Notes under the pieces: model-generated
What the model saw: only the letters and a program-made list of their open reading frames with translations
Databases searched by the model: none
What the model was told of the DNA's origin: nothing
Position numbers and translations under genes: made by a program
Part shown: positions 59,655 to 64,000 of the stretch, piece after piece
Numbering within the stretch: position 1 is the first letter of the stretch
Layout: each line of letters starts with the position of its first letter
DNA from: Quercus robur
Taxonomy: Eukaryota; Streptophyta; Magnoliopsida; Fagales; Fagaceae
NCBI RefSeq assembly: GCF_932294415.1
Contig: NC_065535.1
Span: 68,689,362-68,753,361, forward strand
DNA: 64,000 nt
Direction: 5' to 3'

Positions 59655-60240
59655 TCATGGCAGATTAAGGTTCCTCGCTCTTACATTATTGTTCACTGAG
59701 GCAAAACACAACAACAACATTACAAAAATGAAAAATAACCATGACAAAACTAATGCCATCTTGTACAATCTCTCACTCTCTCTAACTCTCTTAAGTTTCT
59801 CTCTAATTTCTACATAAAGCTCATGAGTTTCTCTTTCCCTCCGGTTACATCTTTCTTCCATTTCCTTAGTTGTCATTTCTCTCTGATTTGCAAGCTGCAA
59901 TTCATTCTCAAGCATACTTATCCTTTCACGGTCACTCTTACAAGTTTTGTTATCCACCCACTGAAAGAAGCCACATTTGGGACCAACCTGAGCATTACAA
60001 TTATAACAATTAATTTCACAGTTCACAATTAATCACAACTAATAATTCAATTCAACTCAATTCAAATACAACAATGTAATTGTTACTTACATTAAATTGA
60101 CTACAACCAACGAATCTTCTTCCATAGTTACCAGCTTTTCGACTTGTTCTTAGGGCACAATTCTCAAGGGTACATAAATGACCATCTCCAGCACGGTAGA
60201 AACCACTAGTTGTAGAGCCATTGCCAGTTGATGAAGACAT
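59655..60240 (-). CDS. GRF-type zinc finger, coiled-coil, membrane-anchored protein encoded in the MULE
   Basis: Two exons, 60240-60091 and 59987-59655, with a GT-AG intron in phase 0, give 160 residues. The finger spans about 22-61: C23, C28, GRRF (40-43), C46, C55 and the closing CGFFQWVD. A helical, charged coiled coil follows (about 65-125), then a hydrophobic span (about 129-148, ALVLSWLFFIFVM) and a short tail. GRF fingers bind single-stranded nucleic acid in proteins such as NEIL3 and APE2; plants have many small GRF/coiled-coil/TM proteins of unknown role. The gene points toward the transposase and lies between the TIRs, so it is a MULE passenger or accessory gene. The frame is open and both splice sites intact. 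Confidence 0.82.
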
Positions 60241-60586
60241 AGCAAAAATTTGTTACAAGCTTATAGACCAACAAATCTGTTACGAGTGGTAAGAATCAAC
60301 TCATCTAAATTTAGTAACAACTACTCATGCTACAACCACATTGTTAAAAAAGTTGATGGGCCACAGACCTTTATTTTAAAGTAATAAGAAAATGCAGATA
60401 TATATTCATAACTGTTAAGCCAGTAATAAGAAAATGCAGATATAAACCAATTCCATGGTTAAGCAAGAACCGAATTTGGAAGAAAGAATTTGGAAGAAAG
60501 ACTACCCAATTTTAAAACCCACAGGAATTTTAACAAAGTGACCGTGCATATTAAGTGAGGAAGAAAGAAATACAATTATCACCGGG

Positions 60587-61203
60587 CATTTTAAAACCCA
60601 CCACCGGCAAAAATGGGTTTTTAAAACCCACCACCGGCACCGGCATTTTAAAATCCACCACCGGCACCGGCATTTTAAGACCCAATTCAGAACCCTAGAT
60701 TTCAAAGATTAAAACGCAAAATCCTAATCTACCTGCAACGGCTGAACAGAACAGCAATAATCTTGATCTTCCTCAAATCGGTTTGCATGCACGACCTCAA
60801 GCTTTCAACTCCCAGTCAAGTGAAGCAAAGCGCGATACCCATGAGTGAGTCTTCCTGCCACAAATGAACGGAGAAGCTGTCTATCTCGGTTCGGTTTGCA
60901 TGAACGATAGGAGTGAGTGAGTGAGTGAGTGAGTGATTTTGAGTGATTTTTGGGAGTGACACTGAGTGATTTTTGGTGAGCAAGCGGATGAGAGTGACTG
61001 AGTGGTTTTTAGAAAAGTGAGTGTTTTGATCTGGATGGGAGTGACTTTGATCTATTTCCTATGTTAGAGTAACGGTGAGGGAGAGGTGGGCACACGGCAC
61101 ATAGACGGAGATAATCACAGGTGGGCAAAGTGTCAAAATTCAAACCACGGATAGGCACTTAGAATTAGAGGTAAACCACATGTGGGTAACGTGTAATTAT
61201 CCC
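60587..61203 (-). repeat. Right terminal inverted repeat of the MULE
   Basis: About 617 bp, reverse complement of the left TIR but with a single copy of the CACTCA-rich block. It contains a run of seven GAGT units (60909-60934). Confidence 0.85.
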
Positions 61204-61375
61204 AAAGAAAAAACCCAACTAAAGTAAGTAAATCCTCTCAACAAAGCCCATTAAAGCAATGGGCCTCAAGCCCTCAACTTCACTGACCTACCCACCCATC
61301 CCCTGATTTGAATCCCGTAAAAACTCCTCTCTATTCTCTGATTGAATCGGATCTAAAACCCCCTAGAATCTTCAA

Positions 61376-62896
61376 ATGTCTGCGGCGGCGAAATTGAGTG
61401 AGAAGGGCCAATCATTGGCCCTAACATCACAATCTTCCACCTCTTCTTCTTCTTCGACAGAGATGACAAAAACCGTCTGCTTTCGTGCAATTTGTAAATC
61501 TCATCAATCGTACTGGTTTGCGGTTAATATTTCCTTCGAAGCCGAAGAAGAGTTGGAGAGCAAAAGAAAGGGAAGAGACGCAGATGAAGAAGACTTGATG
61601 GCCCGCTTCTGTGGACGTCGTCATCACCACTTCGATGGCGTGACTTATGGTAAGTTCCCAACCCTTGAACATGATATCCAACCTTACTCTACTGCTAAAT
61701 TGTCACACCGGTCATCCTGGGCACTCATGGGCTCTAAATTATATTGTGTTGGTGGTTCTTTGCACGAACTTAATAAGTCTAAGAAAAAGAAATCTGATTA
61801 TTCTCGTTTAGTACGAGTTTTTGATTTCAATTTCCCACACAATGGCTGGAATAAGAACCTTTCACTGATGATCAGTCGCAGAGAGATGCCTGGTTTGGCG
61901 GTCTTAGATGGAAAACTCTATGTTTTTGGCGGTACAGGGTGGTGTAATAAGAAGTCACCGTGGGCTGAGGTTTATGATCCCAGTGTAGACAAATGGGAAG
62001 CCTTGCCTCAACCTCCCCCTTATATTATAGATACTATAGAAGACACACCAAGTTTTGTTGTGGCTCTCCATAATTTAAAAAAGATTGTTCTTGATGAATA
62101 TCTGTTCGATGTGATTACTAGTTCCTGGGAGATTTTGAAGGAGGATTGTCGTGATTGTTGTGATAGAGCTGTTAACCAACAACCCGTGGCAGTACAAGAT
62201 ACCATATATTGGTGGTCAGATAGATACGGGTCAGATGGATATGAATCACTCGGAGGATGCCCATATATATATATGCCTACGATTTTAGTGAGATGAAGCT
62301 GTTTCAAGGGCCTCTAAAAGGTTTAGAGCATGATACTGTGATCTCGGATTCCCGGTCCAATCTTTTACACATGGGGGGTGAATGTTTTTGTCTGCTTTGG
62401 TGTCACGGCCTTACCAAAACGCAATACCATTGCACCCAACTTCAAGTCTCCAAACAAGGCCAAGGAGTTTTGAATGCACGTGTACTCTCATGCCAATCTT
62501 TTCTCGCTCCTGGAAAGACTTCTCTTTTTCAAGCACAAATGCTGTATGTTCAATACTGTTTTACTTTATTTAATTATTTGTTTTTATCATTTTTGAGGAA
62601 ATATAATGTAATATTTGCATTGCTTTTTTATTCAGTTTGTTCTTTTTAAGAAACCATTTTAAAATCCTAATATTTGGATACTAAAGCCACAAAAATAACC
62701 TACTACATACACCAAGTACAATCCATTATAACTAGCCTTTGTCATAGGCATCCGCCATTGCCATAATTTGTCTCTATGTGGCAGGGGTATTTCTTTGCAT
62801 GAGGATAACCGACAGGATGAGGCAAGTGCATCCCTAGAAGTAGCCAGCAACAATGGTAGAAAATTGCAGGATGTGACGAACCATCAGCTATACTAG
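61376..62896 (+). pseudogene. Kelch-repeat protein gene with a microsatellite frameshift
   Basis: The frame opens MSAAAKLSEKGQSLALTSQS and shows kelch-type blades: SSWALMGSKLYCVGG, REMPGLAVLDGKLYVFGG and WAEVYDPSVDKWEALPQPP. Such proteins form beta-propellers that bind partners, often with an F-box; no F-box is visible here. At 62263-62274 there are six AT units. This shifts the frame to MPTILVR and a stop, whereas the next frame continues YAYDFSEMKLFQGPLKGLE to AQML. Five AT units would keep one frame. A donor at 62544 (CT/GTATGT) and an acceptor at 62784 (GTGGCAG) join a last exon, 62785-62896, GISLHEDNRQDEASASLEVA. Without the shift the product is 425 residues. The change could be a real null allele, a polymorphism or an assembly error. 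A MULE ends 164 bp before the ATG. Confidence 0.75.
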
Positions 62897-63585
62897 TCTA
62901 AGCTAACATAAAACTTATGTAGAAGGTGAGGATGATTATACTTTGTTTTTTGTTTTTGAACTTACATGAAGAACATAATATTGATTACTTTGGATAGTCT
63001 TTGAAATATGCTTCTTTTCTAGATGTAGAGTGCAAATTTATTGTCTCACAGTACAGTTTGAGGTTGACCATATTATGACCAATTATTTGTTTTTATCATT
63101 TTTGAGGAAATATAATGTCATATTTGCATTGCTTTTTTATTCAGTTTGTTCTTTTTAAGAAACCCTTTTAAAATCCTAATATTTGGATACTAAAGCCACA
63201 AAAATAACTTACTACTCCAAGTGCAATCCATTATAACTAGCCTTTGTCATAGGCATCCGCCATTGCCATAATTTGTCTCTATGTGGCAGGGGTATTTCTT
63301 TGCACGAGGATAACCGACAGGATGAGGCAAGTGCGTCCCTAGAAGTAGTCAACAACAATGGTAGAAAATTGCAGGATGTGATGAACCATCAGGCTATGCT
63401 AGTCTAAGCTAACATAAAACTTATGTAGAAGGTGAGGATGATCATACTTTGTTTTTTGTTTTTGAACTTACATGAAGAACATAATATTAATTACTTTGGA
63501 TAGTCTTTGAAATATGCTTCTTTTCTAGATGTAGAGTGCAAATTTATCGTCTCACGGTACAGTTTGAGGTTGACCATATTATGAC
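62572..63585. repeat. Tandem duplication of the kelch gene's last exon, unit about 509 bp
   Basis: 62572-63080 and 63081-63585 are nearly identical (starting AATTATTTGTTTTTATC, ending TTGACCATATTATGAC). Each copy has part of the intron, the acceptor and the last exon. Copy 2 keeps the exon open (GISLHEDNRQDEASAS-like) but ends differently: NHQAMLV, stop TAA, against NHQLY, stop TAG, because of one base. Only a few per cent divergence, so a young duplication. Confidence 0.92.
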
Positions 63586-64000
63586 ACCTAGCAAACACTG
63601 GGTCATGTCTATATTTTATTTCTGGTGCAATTGTCTAAAAACCCTAAATATGCATGCGTTATTATGCATAGAAAAGAGTGGACCCTATAACAAAGGGCGG
63701 AAATGCTAGCAATTGATTGTCATCACAAGAATGTGAAATGGTGGCAAATATTGGTAATGTCTATAGTAGCCTGTGAAATAAAAAGCAGCTCTATATTTAA
63801 GAAAAAGCTACTTTAATTGTAGTAGCAGCTTTGCGCATATGCCATGAGCCAACTCTCATGTGTCAATGGTATCTTCCTTGCATTCTCATCTAATAATGGA
63901 AGTAATACTATCAATAAGACTCAATTACAAATTACACCCTCTACTTGACCTCTTTATTTTCATCCTTAAAAGTTTTTTTTTTTTTGAATTTTTTTCCCTC
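63586..64000. other. 3' flank of the kelch locus, nothing recognised
   Basis: No gene or bounded repeat; ends in a T run (63970-63983). Confidence 0.5.

Larger units (their letters stand above)
53926..61212 (+). mobile_element. Mutator-like element (MULE), 7269 bp, with transposase and a second gene
   Basis: The element proper is 53935-61203. It begins GGGATAATTACACATTACCC and ends in the near reverse complement (GTAACGTGTAATTATCCC). It is flanked by the perfect 9-bp duplication AAAGAAAAA (53926-53934 and 61204-61212). The inverted repeats are long: about 53935-54684 on the left and 60587-61203 on the right. They hold TCACTC-rich and GCCGGTGCCGGTGGTGGG repeats internally. Between them are a spliced MURA-type transposase (+) and a GRF zinc-finger gene (-), convergent. 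Intact ends, perfect duplication and mostly open frames indicate recent transposition. Confidence 0.93.

Overview
The window is nuclear DNA of a flowering plant, most likely a woody eudicot. It is AT-rich and has spliced genes with canonical plant GT-AG introns, a plant R2R3-MYB, and many plant transposon classes. Some repeat families (a tRNA-derived SINE, a solo LTR, Tourist MITEs) look like those of trees such as Fagaceae, but that placement comes from memory and is weak. No bacterial features (operons, CRISPR, Shine-Dalgarno sites) are present.

Host genes are sparse. (1) An intact R2R3-MYB of the MYB40 type, three exons, + strand, 23.2-24.3 kb. (2) A nine-exon gene on the minus strand, 27.4-31.3 kb, which I reconstructed exon by exon: a 268-residue protein with a signal peptide, one C2H2 finger and one membrane span. 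(3) DPH1, the radical-SAM diphthamide synthase subunit, as one intronless reading frame on the minus strand, 40.0-41.2 kb. (4) A kelch-repeat gene, + strand, 61.4-62.9 kb, with a frameshift in an AT microsatellite and a tandemly duplicated last exon. (5) Two identical tRNA-Ser(AGA) genes, minus strand, 2.9 kb apart. (6) The 3' end of a THA8-like PPR gene, decayed to a pseudogene, between the two tRNAs.

The rest is a dense collection of mobile DNA. The largest piece is a 7.27-kb Mutator-like element (53935-61203). It has long terminal inverted repeats, a perfect 9-bp target duplication, a four-exon MURA-type transposase (one in-frame stop) and a second, convergent gene coding for a GRF zinc finger, coiled coil and membrane anchor. 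It ends 164 bp before the kelch start codon. Three other inverted-repeat elements carry pieces of host genes (Pack-type elements): NUP214 at 6.5-6.8 kb, an S1/P1 nuclease at 12.2-12.5 kb with its intron still present, and GET1 at 52.6 kb.

Other elements include MITEs with readable target duplications (Stowaway TA, Tourist TTA/TAA, hAT 8 bp, Mutator 9 bp), a SINE pair forming a 269-bp palindrome plus a third copy, two LINE tails with RNase H remains, a truncated hAT transposase, a solo LTR, a short non-coding LTR element (TRIM), and several tandem-repeat tracts.

Layout: 0-23 kb, repeats only (two gene captures, MITEs, tandem arrays); 23-31 kb, MYB and the zinc-finger membrane gene; 31-39 kb, tRNAs, PPR pseudogene, MITEs and a LINE; 40-41 kb, DPH1; 42-50 kb, a duplicated segment broken up by hAT DNA, then AT-rich sequence; 50-53.4 kb, TRIM, SINE and Pack-MULE; 54-61 kb, the MULE; 61-63.6 kb, the kelch gene. 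Functions are read from protein motifs only; no searches were run.
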